Assembly (NCBI RefSeq): GCF_026626745.1
Contig: NZ_JAPNJW010000002.1
Span: 2,256,151-2,320,150 of the forward strand
Origin: Nannocystis sp. RBIL2
GTDB lineage: Bacteria > Myxococcota_A > Polyangia > Nannocystales > Nannocystaceae
Direction of reading: 5' to 3'
Length of the DNA stretch: 64,000 bases
The notes under the pieces were generated by a model. It was not told where the DNA came from. It saw only the letters and a program-made list of their open reading frames with translations, and ran no database searches. How positions within the stretch are numbered: position 1 is the stretch's first letter; the number at the start of each line of letters is the position of its first letter. Both the position numbers and the translations under genes were made by a program. Below, in pieces: positions 11,029 to 20,842 of this stretch.

Positions 11029-12255
11029 TCACGCGACCGCCCGCCTCGCCTCGCCGCGGGCGCTGAACAGGCGCAGGTCCTCGCCGTCGGCGACGTCGAG
11101 CGGGTACAGCGCCTCGCAGGCCTCCGCAATGCCGGCCAGGCGGCGGAGCTCCTGGTGGACGTGCTTCGGCTCGATGCGCACCCCGCCCTCGCGGACCGCG
11201 AGGGTCGTCGGATCGACGGCCAGGGCCTCGTGGCGCTCGTTCGTCGCGCCGACGACTCGCCCGCCCGCGATCCCCTTGCCGAGCGCCAGCACGCTGGTGA
11301 CGGGCCCGTGGTCCTTGCCGCGCAGCGCGTTGTAACGGGAGGTGCGGCCGAATTCGGAGCTCACCACGATCACCAGGTCGTCGGCGACGCCCTGGCGCTC
11401 GGCCTCCTCGCCGGCGAAGTCGACCGCCGCGAGCAATTGCGCGAGCAGGGGCACGTGCTCGGCGTCGTGATCGACGTGCGTGTCGAAGCCGTCGAGCTCG
11501 AGGTTGACCGCCACGCTGACCCCGGCGCGGAAGGCCGCCAGCGCCACCTGGACCTGGCGGATCAGCGGATTGGGCCCGTCGTCGAGGGCAGGCAGCCGCC
11601 GCTGCAGCGCGCGCAGCTCGCCTTCGCCCGTGCGCGAGGCGTGGATCGTACCGAGCGGCCCGCCGAAGCGGATCGCGTCGGCCCGCGGATCGACGCGGTC
11701 GAAGTTCTCGGCGCGAGACTGCGTGCGGGCGTCGGCGCCACGGGTCCGCGCGACCATCCCGCCCGTCTCCTCGTAGCCGCCGAAGCTGAGGAAGCCGGCC
11801 TCGCTCGCGCCCCCGTGGACCGCGGCCACCAGCGCCGCGAAGCTCGGAGAGTCGTCGGTGCGCCGGCCCGACCACACGTGACGGGCGCCGTCCTCGTGGC
11901 CGAGGGTGCCGACGTCGACGCCGTTGATCACCAGCAAGCGGCGGTCGTGCTTTTCGAAGAACCCGCGGAACCCGGCCAGCGGCGCGTGGCGGATCCCGCT
12001 CGCGGTGGTGGCGATGTCGCGGGCGAGGAACGAGGCGTTGACCGCGTCGCGGTCGCCCGAGCCGGCCGCGCCTTTTGGGTCGCACAGCGAGGTCGGGTCC
12101 CAGCCGCCGCGGGCGTTGATCGTCAAGAACCGCGGGCCGTGGTAGGTCTCCGCCAGCGGCGGCAGGCGGCGCGCGCCAGGGCGGGCGAGCGCGTCGAGGG
12201 AGGCGACCGAGAGGCCGGCGAACGAGGCGAGGCCGAGGAATTTGCGACGATCCAT
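11029..12255 (-). CDS. DUF1501 protein with Tat signal
   Basis: The 408-residue product starts MDRRKFLGLASFAG, a classic twin-arginine signal, so it should be exported folded. The body matches DUF1501, an alkaline-phosphatase-like (sulfatase-related) fold: FLTINARGGWDPTSL, LVINGVDVGTLGHEDG, the late VVSSEFGRTSRYN and the closing GKDHGP. These supply the metal-binding Asp and His residues typical of the family. DUF1501 genes usually sit beside DUF1800 genes; no such partner is present here. It lies 41 bp downstream of a glycosidase-like gene and 940 bp downstream of a metalloprotease gene on the same strand, so the three may be co-transcribed. Confidence 0.87.
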   Translation of the reverse strand: MDRRKFLGLASFAGLSVASLDALARPGARRLPPLAETYHGPRFLTINARGGWDPTSLCDPKGAAGSGDRDAVNASFLARDIATTASGIRHAPLAGFRGFFEKHDRRLLVINGVDVGTLGHEDGARHVWSGRRTDDSPSFAALVAAVHGGASEAGFLSFGGYEETGGMVARTRGADARTQSRAENFDRVDPRADAIRFGGPLGTIHASRTGEGELRALQRRLPALDDGPNPLIRQVQVALAAFRAGVSVAVNLELDGFDTHVDHDAEHVPLLAQLLAAVDFAGEEAERQGVADDLVIVVSSEFGRTSRYNALRGKDHGPVTSVLALGKGIAGGRVVGATNERHEALAVDPTTLAVREGGVRIEPKHVHQELRRLAGIAEACEALYPLDVADGEDLRLFSARGEARRAVA

Positions 12256-12296
12256 GGTGCTGATTCCTTTGTCGTGAGTGCCTGGGGCCGAGATCG

Positions 12297-13151
12297 TCAG
12301 ATCCCCTTGGAGCTGTTGAACTTGTTGAGCGGCAGCGCCGGGTTCAAGGTCTTGTACGACCCGTCGGTGCCGGTGTGGCGGCGGTCGAGCTGGAAGTAGC
12401 GCTTGGTGCCGAGGCCGGAGATCGAGCTGCCCTCCTTGCCATTGGCGTTCCACCAGATGTAGCCGACGAAGTTCGACCAGGTCCCCAGCTCCTGCGTGAT
12501 GCCCTCGATCCACTGCGCGCGCTTGCTGCCGTCGGTGTCGAAGGGCAGGCCGACGTAGCCGATCTCGGGGAACAGCTTCTGCCGGCCCTTGCTGTCGTAG
12601 GCCTTGACCTTGGCGAGGAACGTCTTGGGGTCGACGTACGACGTCGCCGCCTTGCCGCCCGAGCCCCACGAGTTGCCGTACATGTCGACGCCGAAGAAGT
12701 CGCCGACGCCCGGGTCGTAGGTCGCGTAGGTGCCGAGGCCGCCCGAGTTCTCGGTCGCCTGGCGGGTCAGCACCGGACCGCACTTGATCCGCGCGCGGAT
12801 GTCCGTCGGCAGGCCCTTGATCATGTCGAAGTACAGCTTGAAGTGCGCCTTGTACTGCGACGCGGTGAAGTCACCCTCGGGCTCGTGGCGGTCGGTCAGC
12901 CACAGCGTCGAGATCCAGTCCGGCAGGTCGAGGAGCCGCGTCCGCAGCGCCTTGATCTTGTTGGTGTCGCCGTCGAGCTTGGTCGAGGCGAACGGCTGGC
13001 CGCCGACGTCCTCCATGTATTCGAACCGCGGGTCCGTCCACGACGGCAGCATCCCGTCCGAGTTGGGGAAGATCCGCATCCACTCGTTCTTGGCCAGCTT
13101 GGGCTTCCAGTAGCCGATCTCGTCCTTGACGATGGTCGCGCCGATTTTCAT
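12297..13151 (-). CDS. Glycosidase-like TIM-barrel protein (GH26-like, family uncertain)
   Basis: A 284-residue protein whose layout suggests a small TIM-barrel glycoside hydrolase. LPDWISTLWLTDRHEPEGDF resembles the acid/base WHE/HEPE segment of GH26-type enzymes, and KLFPEIGYVGLPF could carry the nucleophilic Glu at the end of a later strand. GDFFGVDMYGNSWG and FVGYIWWNANGKEGSS look like strand-end substrate contacts. Motifs are quoted only as short cores (DRHEPEGD, PEIGYVG). No signal peptide is visible from the ATG at 13149-13151, which has GGAG upstream. That is odd for a polysaccharide-degrading enzyme. Mannan, glucan or another substrate cannot be decided from sequence alone. Confidence 0.55.
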   Translation of the reverse strand: MKIGATIVKDEIGYWKPKLAKNEWMRIFPNSDGMLPSWTDPRFEYMEDVGGQPFASTKLDGDTNKIKALRTRLLDLPDWISTLWLTDRHEPEGDFTASQYKAHFKLYFDMIKGLPTDIRARIKCGPVLTRQATENSGGLGTYATYDPGVGDFFGVDMYGNSWGSGGKAATSYVDPKTFLAKVKAYDSKGRQKLFPEIGYVGLPFDTDGSKRAQWIEGITQELGTWSNFVGYIWWNANGKEGSSISGLGTKRYFQLDRRHTGTDGSYKTLNPALPLNKFNSSKGI

Positions 13152-13195
13152 AAAAACTCCGATCTGTGCTCCGAGATGAAGCGCGCCTGATGAAA

Positions 13196-14134
13196 TCAGT
13201 AGAGCGCGCGCAGGCCGGCGACGTCGCCCTCGCCGAGGGTGGATTCGCTGTCCTGGCACGGCCCGTTGATCGTCGGGCTCATCGTCAGGTCGCCGTGGCT
13301 GCTCTCGCCGACGTGTCCGAGGCCGAAGGTGTGACCGCGCTCGTGCGTCATCACGGCCTTGACGCTGAACTGCTTCGAACACGAGGCGGCGCCAGGATTG
13401 GTGGTCCAGTCGTGGTCGGCCTTGTTGAGCTGCACGTCGCCCTCCTTGGCCACGCCGCCGGAGAACCACACGCACGCGGTCGCCAGAGTGCCCTTGGGCA
13501 GGTCGCCGAACGAGACCACGTTGACCCCGTCGGACGTGAGACAGTTGCCGCTGCTGTTGATGTTGGCGGCCTTGCTCTTGCGCCCGAGGTACTCGTGCGA
13601 CGCCCCGACCTCGTCCGCCAGGCCGCAGCTGTTGTGGCTGCCGGTGATGTTCGATGTCGCGGCCTTGATCGCCGCCTCGGCCGCGTCCACGTCGAGCTCG
13701 CTCGGGGTCGAGCCGGCGTGAAAGTACCAGCGCAGCTTCGTGTCCCAGCGCCAGCCCGTGTGGATGTAAGCGTCGTCCGAGCACGGATCGAGCGCCAGCA
13801 GCTCCTCCGGCGGGCCGGCGGAGATCCGGTCGTCGACCAGCTCCTCGAACACGACCTCGCCCTCGGCGGTCGTGTGCAGCATGAACTGCCGCGTGGTGCC
13901 GTCGGCGTACAAGGTCTCCGACCACACCGAGGTCCCGGGCGGCGGCGGCGTCGCGACCAGCCCGTCGAGCGCATCATCCAGTCGTTCGTGTTCCGCCGCG
14001 ACGTCCACTCCCACGTCGCTGTTCTGCGCGTCATCGTCATCCGGCACGGCCTCGCCCTCCTCGACGCAGCCGATGGCGAGGAGCATGGCGAGCAGGGGCA
14101 AGTCGAGAGTCTTCGTGGTGCGCATTCGAGTCAT
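13196..14134 (-). CDS. Matrixin-like zinc metalloprotease lipoprotein
   Basis: This 312-residue protein has a lipoprotein signal, LLAMLLAIGC, from the ATG at 14132-14134 (ribosome site AGGAG). An acidic pro-region follows, then a metzincin catalytic domain near the C-terminus with HERGHTFGLGH (HExxHxxGxxH) and the Met-turn TMSPTI. The closing LGEGDVAGLRALY is typical of matrixin-type bacterial proteases. Three Cys pairs flank the domain. It probably degrades proteins outside the cell, in keeping with a predatory lifestyle (inference). The glycosidase-like gene begins 44 bp downstream on the same strand. Confidence 0.9.
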   Translation of the reverse strand: MTRMRTTKTLDLPLLAMLLAIGCVEEGEAVPDDDDAQNSDVGVDVAAEHERLDDALDGLVATPPPPGTSVWSETLYADGTTRQFMLHTTAEGEVVFEELVDDRISAGPPEELLALDPCSDDAYIHTGWRWDTKLRWYFHAGSTPSELDVDAAEAAIKAATSNITGSHNSCGLADEVGASHEYLGRKSKAANINSSGNCLTSDGVNVVSFGDLPKGTLATACVWFSGGVAKEGDVQLNKADHDWTTNPGAASCSKQFSVKAVMTHERGHTFGLGHVGESSHGDLTMSPTINGPCQDSESTLGEGDVAGLRALY

Positions 14135-14279
14135 CGCGCTCTCCTGATGGCGGTGGAGTTCCCGGCCCCGCCCGGCTTGTCTCACCGCCTCGACAATTTT
14201 TTTCGCGCGCGCGCCCGCGGCCGGGTGCGTCCCGTCGTTCACACCGACCTCGCCACGGCCGCGCTCGGGCGGCCCGCGA

Positions 14280-15626
14280 TCACTGCGACAGTGACACGCG
14301 CCGCGACCACCACGAGCGCTCGGCGTAGTTGCCGTACTTCTCGCTGCCGACGAGGGTCAGGCACGAGGCGTCCTCGCTCACCGCGATCGCCAGCGCAGCG
14401 CCGGACGAGGCGCCGCGAGCCATCACCCACTGCTCGGCGCCGTCGTCGGCGTAGCGCGCAGCCCACGGCTCGCGGTCGACCGTGCCGGCCGCGAACACCC
14501 CGCCGCCCGGCGCCGGCACGAGCGCGAACACTGCGTCGCGCACCAGCTCGGCGCGACCGAAATAGACGTCGGCCTCGGCGCCCGGGATCGCGTGCTCCCA
14601 CGCGATCGGGCAGGCCATCGCGCAGCTCGGCTCGACGCGGGCCAGCCACGCCGACGAGCGCATGGAAGGATCCTGGCGATAGCCGGCGACGAACACCCCG
14701 CCGCCGTCGCCCGGCGCGAGGGCCAAGATCCCCGCCGCCTCGACCTCGCACGTGCACGCGACCGCGCCGTCGGCCAGCGCGACGCGGCGGAGCCACGCAG
14801 TATAGGTGTCGCCGTCGGGGAGGTTCCAGGTCCCGCCGATCGCCACCTCGTCACCCGCGAGGGCGATGGCCTGGGCGATCGCCGGCGAGTCGAAGGCGGC
14901 GTCCGGCGTGAACGGTGAGGGCTGGGCCGGCCACGCGGGCGACCACACGCCGCCGAGAGACGCTGCGCGCTGGTACCAGATGTTCTCCTGGCGCTCGCCG
15001 GCCAGCAGCAAGGTCTTGCCGTCCGGCATGCTCGCGCCGCGCAGCGAGTGGATCTGCAGCGCCAGCTCGTCGGCCTCGCCGACCACGCCGCTGCCGTCGA
15101 TCGCCACTCGCCGCAGGTGCGGGCTCGACTTGACCGTCACGGTCTGATCGTCCGGGTCGCGCCGCGAGTAGACGATGAGGAGCTCGTCCGCCGCGGGGAC
15201 GAACAGGCGCGCCCACAGATCGGTGTCGTCGTCGACGCTCGGGCTCTCGGTCGCGTCGACCGCATGCGACCACACCTGTTCACCGGCGGCGTCGAGCCGC
15301 AGCGCCCGCAGCTCGAGCGGCGCCGCGCTGGTGAAGCCGACCACGAAGGCCCCGCCCTCGTCCGCGAGCGCGACGGCGGTCGCCTTGCCCGGCAGCCCCA
15401 GCGGTCGCTCCCATACTGCACAGCTCGCTGGCCCGCCGGTCGTCGGCTCCGTCGCCGCGGTGGTCGACGGATCGGTCGCGGTCCCGTCGTAGCGGCACAC
15501 GCCAGCCTCGCAGCGGCCGCCGGCCATGAGGTCGCACGACCCGTCGTCGACGCACTTGAACGGGGGCGGCGCGCAGCCGCCCGTCACCATCCCTGCGATC
15601 GCCCACGCAACCGCCCGCCCGCGCAT
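14280..15626 (-). CDS. Lipoprotein with WD/PQQ-like beta-repeat domain, unknown function
   Basis: The 448-residue protein starts at ATG 15624-15626, giving a signal that ends AGMVTGGC. A short Cys-rich segment (CVDDGSCDLMAGGRCEAGVC) and a Thr/Ala linker follow. The rest is made of repeating motifs such as GGAFVVGFTS, GGVFVAGYRQD and GGVFAAGTVDREPW, each of the G-G-x-F/V-V-A-G type. This suggests a beta-propeller or SBBP-like repeat surface protein. It begins 29 bp downstream of the ECF sigma gene on the same strand, so the two are probably one operon and the lipoprotein may be a target or effector of that sigma factor. Confidence 0.75.
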   Translation of the reverse strand: MRGRAVAWAIAGMVTGGCAPPPFKCVDDGSCDLMAGGRCEAGVCRYDGTATDPSTTAATEPTTGGPASCAVWERPLGLPGKATAVALADEGGAFVVGFTSAAPLELRALRLDAAGEQVWSHAVDATESPSVDDDTDLWARLFVPAADELLIVYSRRDPDDQTVTVKSSPHLRRVAIDGSGVVGEADELALQIHSLRGASMPDGKTLLLAGERQENIWYQRAASLGGVWSPAWPAQPSPFTPDAAFDSPAIAQAIALAGDEVAIGGTWNLPDGDTYTAWLRRVALADGAVACTCEVEAAGILALAPGDGGGVFVAGYRQDPSMRSSAWLARVEPSCAMACPIAWEHAIPGAEADVYFGRAELVRDAVFALVPAPGGGVFAAGTVDREPWAARYADDGAEQWVMARGASSGAALAIAVSEDASCLTLVGSEKYGNYAERSWWSRRVSLSQ

Positions 15627-15655
15627 GCGCCGAGTGTGGCAGGCCGGCCGGGCGC

Positions 15656-16318
15656 TCACAAGCCGCGGACGACCGGCTCGCCAAGGCTGAGCTCGGCGAT
15701 CGACGCGACCCAGCTGTCGAGGCCCTCGAGCAACAAGGTGCGGTGACGATCGAGCCCGGGGATGTCCGCGATGGCTCGCTCAAGCGCCTGCCGGGCCCGC
15801 GACACGCGGGTCGTGACCGTGCTGAGCGGCACACCGAGGGCCTCGGCGATCTCGCGGTTCGACATGCTCTCCCAGTAGAACATCTGCAGCACCATCTGGG
15901 CCTCGACCGCGAGCAGCTGCAGCGCGCGCAGCAAGAGCCGCTGCTCCTCGTACATCGCCACCACCCGGCTCGGCGTGGCCGCGCCGTCGCCGGTGCGCAG
16001 GTCGTCGAAATCAAAGGTGGCCGCGGCGCGTGACTGGCTGCGGATGTGATGCAGCAGCTGGTTGCGGGCGATGCCGAAGAGGAATGCGCGGAAGCTGGTC
16101 CGCTCGCGCAGGTTGGCGATCGCCGTCGTACACGCCAGGAACGTCTTCTGCGTCAGGTCCTCGGCGTGGCTGCCGGCCTTCAGGTCGAAAAAGCGCAAGA
16201 CGCTGGAGTAGTGGCGGCGGACCAGCGCGTCGCCGGCCTGCGAATCACCGGCGCTCCACGCCTCGAGCAATTCGAAGTCGCGCAATTCGAAGTCGTCGCG
16301 CCCCGGGCCGCCGCGCAT
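15656..16318 (-). CDS. ECF-type RNA polymerase sigma factor
   Basis: A 220-residue sigma-70 family protein with region 2 (LVRRHYSSVLRFFDLKAGSHAEDLTQKTFL, core HAEDLTQKTF, about 34-75; FRAFLFGIARNQLLHHIR) and region 4 (LALEAQ-like LLAVEAQMVLQMFYWESMSNREIAEALGVPLSTVTTRVSRAR, core NREIAEALGVP, about 145-190). Regions 1 and 3 are absent, as in ECF sigma factors. An extra C-terminal tail of about 30 residues could take part in control. No anti-sigma factor is adjacent. Downstream lies a surface lipoprotein. A kinase gene diverges from it with only about 20 bp between the proposed starts. Confidence 0.9.
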   Translation of the reverse strand: MRGGPGRDDFELRDFELLEAWSAGDSQAGDALVRRHYSSVLRFFDLKAGSHAEDLTQKTFLACTTAIANLRERTSFRAFLFGIARNQLLHHIRSQSRAAATFDFDDLRTGDGAATPSRVVAMYEEQRLLLRALQLLAVEAQMVLQMFYWESMSNREIAEALGVPLSTVTTRVSRARQALERAIADIPGLDRHRTLLLEGLDSWVASIAELSLGEPVVRGL

Positions 16319-16338
16319 GCGAGGAGCATGCTCGTCGA

Positions 16339-17800
<1,462 letters not shown>

Positions 17801-17823
<23 letters not shown>

Positions 17824-18535
17824 TCGCGCCCTCGCGCTCGGCCTCGCGGCGGTCCTCGGCCTCGCCTCCGGCCCCGCCCGCGCCGGCGGCGAGCCGTTCC
17901 TCGTCGATCGGGCCGCGCGCGCCCACTACGACCGCGCCGGCCGTCACGCCGAGAAGGGTGACCTGCGCCGCGCGGCCTCCGAGCTCGACGCGGCCTACGC
18001 GATCGAGCCGCACCCCGAGCTGCTGTTCATCCGCGCCGAGCTGCGCCGGCAGCTCGACGAGTGCGAGGCAGCGGTGTCGCTGTACCGCCAGTTCATCGCC
18101 ACCAGCCCCTCCGAAGCCGCGACCCAGCAGGCCCGCGACGGCATCGCCGCGTGCACGCCGGCCGCCCCCGATCCGCTGCCCGACCCGCTGCCCGAATTCC
18201 TGCCCCCGCCCGAGCGACCGCCGTGGCACCGCGACCCTGCCGGCGGTGTGCTGCTCGGCTTCGGCGTCGCCGGGGTCGTCGCGGCCACCGCCCTCGCCGG
18301 CGCGGGCGGATGGACCTACCAGGACGCGACGCAGCATTATCTGCAGAGCGATTATCAACAGCGCCGCGGACAGACGATCGCCATGCAATGGGCCGCCGGC
18401 GGCGCCGCCCTGCTCGGCGCCGCCCTGCTCGTCGGCGCCGCCCTGCGTTACCGCGCCGTCCGTCAACGCGAGCGCCGCCTCGGCGCCTGGCTCTCGGGAC
18501 AGGGCGCCGGCCTCGTCGTCGGCGGTCGCTTCTGA
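17801..18535 (+). CDS. Exported TPR-like protein with C-terminal membrane helices
   Basis: This 244-residue protein has a signal peptide (ALALGLAAVLGLASGPARA), then a helical repeat region, HYDRAGRHAEKGDLRRAASE...AYAIEPHPELLFIRAELRRQLDECEAAVSLYRQFI, with two TPR-like pairs (cores AAYAIEPHPE and AVSLYRQF). A Pro-rich spacer and two membrane helices (about 147-168 and 198-218) follow. It overlaps the kinase gene and probably works with it, for example as a partner in the membrane. The last residues, AWLSGQGAGLVVGGRF, are coded by a palindromic repeat unit, and degenerate copies of the same segment lie downstream. Confidence 0.7.
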
Positions 18536-18817
18536 TCCTCGCCAGCGCCTCGGCCCATGCACCCGTCGGCGCCTGTCTCTCGGGACATATCATCCCTCAT
18601 CGCCGGCGATCGCCCCTGAGCTCCGTCGACGCCTCGGACAGTGCGTGACCTTTCATCGCCTGCCTCTCGGGACATCTCATTCCTCGTCACCGGCGATCGC
18701 CTCTGAGCTGCGCCGGCACGTCCGCCCATGCGCAATCCGCAACGCCGCCTGGCTTTCGGGACAGGGCGCCGGCCTCCCACGGTCGCTTCCGAGCCTCGGC
18801 GCCTGCCTCTCGGGACA
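18488..18817. repeat. Degenerate array of five units around the 3' end of the TPR gene
   Basis: Units begin at 18488, 18574, 18661, 18750 and 18804, with loop CTCG in four and TTCG in one, and all carry a perfect GGACA right arm. Each sits in a longer similar block (for example GGCGCCTG...CGGGACA...GGCGATCGCC), 54-89 bp apart. The array therefore looks like duplicated and decayed copies of the gene's last 80 bp or so. Confidence 0.7.
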
Positions 18818-18922
18818 GGTCACACCTCACCCGCGCTCGCTCCGAGCGATGCTCGCCCCACCGATGCTATCCTCGCCGACGACCTCGATGCCGCCTCATC
18901 AAAACACCTGGAGGGCCGACCG
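18536..18922. other. 387-bp gap filled by the degenerate repeat array
   Basis: Outside the repeat units, translated fragments resembling the TPR gene's C-terminus (AWLSGQGAGL) reappear near 18745-18775. There is no intact gene. The last 60 bp hold the upstream region of the AraC-type gene. Confidence 0.5.
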
Positions 18923-19918
18923 GTGGAGCTGAGATCCAGCCGGGCAGTGTCGGCGGGGTGGCTGGCGCAGCTGCTGTCCGAGGCGGAGCCCCCGCTGCGG
19001 CGCGGCATCGCGGCCGAGCTCGGCCTGAGCAAGCTCGAGGAGCTCGAGCCCGACGATCGTGTGCCGCGCCACGTGCTCGACGATCTGTGGACGCGGATCC
19101 CCGAGCTCAGCGGAGACCCCGACTTCGGCCTCCACTTCGCCGAGCGGGCCAGCCCGCGCGCGCTCGGCCTCCTCGGCTACCTCGCGCGTCGCAGCGCCAC
19201 CATCGGCGAGGCGGTCGCCCGCGTCGTCCGCTTCCAGCGGCTCATCATGGACGCCAGCGACTGCGACGCCGTCTTCGCCGACGACGGCGCGCTCACGATC
19301 GCCGACGGCCCGCAGACGGGCGCCGACCCGTGGCCGCGTCACCTCGCCGAGGCGGTCATGGGTTGCTTCCTCACCCTCCCCGCCGCGTGGTCGGGCGCGC
19401 TCGTCCGCGCCGAATCGGCGGACTTCCAGCACCCCGAGCCGCCCGACCTCTCCGGGCACGTGGCGCTGTTCGGCTGTCGCCCGCGCTTCTCCCGGCCGCG
19501 CAACCAGATCGTGCTGTCGGCCGCGACCGCGCGCCTGCCCATGCGCGACGCCGACGCGGCGCTGGTGGGCTACCTCGAGCAGGCCGCCGAGGCTCACCTC
19601 GAGGCGGTGCCGCACCCCGACGAATGGGTCGAGCGATTGGTCGCCGCGATCGAGGCCGAGCTGGGCAGCGGCCTGTCGCTCGCCTCCGTCGCCGAGCGCC
19701 TGCACGTCGGTCGGCGCACCCTGCAGCGACGCATCGCCGAGCTGGGCCTCAGCTATCAGCACCTCGTCGATTCGGTGCGGCGCCGACGGGCCGAGCAGCT
19801 CCTGCGCGACCCGCGGCTCGGGCTCGAGGAGATCACCGAGCGCCTCGGCTTCGCCGACCCGAGCGGCTTCCGGCGCGCTTATCTGCGCTGGACCGGCACC
19901 ACCCCACGCGGGCGTTGA
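18923..19918 (+). CDS. AraC-family transcription regulator
   Basis: The 331-residue protein starts with GTG 18923 (GGAGG eight bases upstream). The N-terminal 200 residues resemble the arabinose-binding-type AraC sensor domain (PF12625): GDPDFGLHFAERASPRALGLLGYL and GPQTGADPWPRHLAEAVMG, of which HFAERASP is the core. The C-terminal 90 residues form two helix-turn-helix motifs: SLASVAERLHVGRRTLQRR and LEEITERLGFADPSGFRRAYLRWTG, the latter closely matching the AraC signature. Members often sense lipids or small aromatics. The target is not obvious; the lipoprotein gene 71 bp downstream on the same strand is the nearest candidate. Confidence 0.88.
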   Translation: MELRSSRAVSAGWLAQLLSEAEPPLRRGIAAELGLSKLEELEPDDRVPRHVLDDLWTRIPELSGDPDFGLHFAERASPRALGLLGYLARRSATIGEAVARVVRFQRLIMDASDCDAVFADDGALTIADGPQTGADPWPRHLAEAVMGCFLTLPAAWSGALVRAESADFQHPEPPDLSGHVALFGCRPRFSRPRNQIVLSAATARLPMRDADAALVGYLEQAAEAHLEAVPHPDEWVERLVAAIEAELGSGLSLASVAERLHVGRRTLQRRIAELGLSYQHLVDSVRRRRAEQLLRDPRLGLEEITERLGFADPSGFRRAYLRWTGTTPRGR

Positions 19919-19989
19919 CGCGAGCGGCCCCAACTTTGGCGCCGGCGGCTCTGGGGGTCGCGGCTGCCGGCTCCTAGCTTCGGCCCGCC

Positions 19990-20832
19990 ATGCGAGCCCT
20001 GATCCTTGCGCTCTTCATCCTGCCCGGTTGCATCGTCACGCGCCTTCCCGCCCCGACTGCCCGCCTCGCCGCCGACGAGCAGCACCTCGCCGCGCCCGCC
20101 GAACCGCCGGCCGACGAGCTCGCCGCCCTCGACGACGAGTTCGAGGACCCGGCCAGCCTCGCCGCCTGGCAGTCCTTCAGCCGCGCCGAGGGCTGGCCCG
20201 ATCAAACCAAGCAGCTCGACGTGGCGACCACCAGCCCGGGGCACCTCACCTTCGTCCCCTTCACCAGCTTCTGGCTGTTCGACTATCACGCCCCGTTCCT
20301 CTTCCGCGAGGTCACCGGCGACTTCATGGTGACCACGCGCGTGCGAGTCACCGGCTCCGAGACCGAGGTGCCGCGCCGCAAGTATTCGCTCGCCGGATTG
20401 ATGGCCCGCGCGCCGCACCCCGAGGGCTCGCGCGCGTGGAAGAAGGGCCAGGAGCACTGGATCTTCATCACCACCGGCACCGGCGACGGCGATGTGCCGC
20501 AGATCGAGACCAAGAACACGGTGCATAGCAAGAGCCGGCTGCAGCTCTCGCCGGGCAAGTCCGGCTGGGTCGAGCTGCGCCTGGTCCGTCGCGGCGCGAC
20601 TTTTTTGCTGTTCCGCCGCTTCGAGGGCGAGGCCTGGGTGCTGGCGCGCCGCGAGGACAAGCCCGACATGCCGGCGACCCTGCAAGTCGGCCCGATCGCC
20701 TACACCGACTGGGACTCGTCGCGGTCGTACTTCGTCTGGGGCCGCGTGCGCGCCTACAACCGCCGCGTCCTGGACCGCGGCCGGCCCGACCTCACCGCGC
20801 GCTTCGACTGGATCCGCTTCCGTCGGCCCTGA
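19990..20832 (+). CDS. Lipoprotein with DUF1349-like lectin fold
   Basis: A 280-residue product with a short lipoprotein signal, ALFILPGC (Cys 14). A proline-rich spacer and a jelly-roll-type domain follow with LDDEFEDPASLAAWQSF, HAPFLFREVTGDFMVTTRV, YSLAGLMARAP and VGPIAYTDWDSSRSYF. These features match the concanavalin-like/DUF1349 domain that occurs in carbohydrate-binding or glycosidase proteins. Cell-surface carbohydrate binding is plausible but unproven. It lies between the AraC gene on the same strand and the STAS gene, to which it is convergent with only 10 bp between stops. Confidence 0.72.
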   Translation: MRALILALFILPGCIVTRLPAPTARLAADEQHLAAPAEPPADELAALDDEFEDPASLAAWQSFSRAEGWPDQTKQLDVATTSPGHLTFVPFTSFWLFDYHAPFLFREVTGDFMVTTRVRVTGSETEVPRRKYSLAGLMARAPHPEGSRAWKKGQEHWIFITTGTGDGDVPQIETKNTVHSKSRLQLSPGKSGWVELRLVRRGATFLLFRRFEGEAWVLARREDKPDMPATLQVGPIAYTDWDSSRSYFVWGRVRAYNRRVLDRGRPDLTARFDWIRFRRP

Positions 20833-20842
20833 CGCGTGCGCC

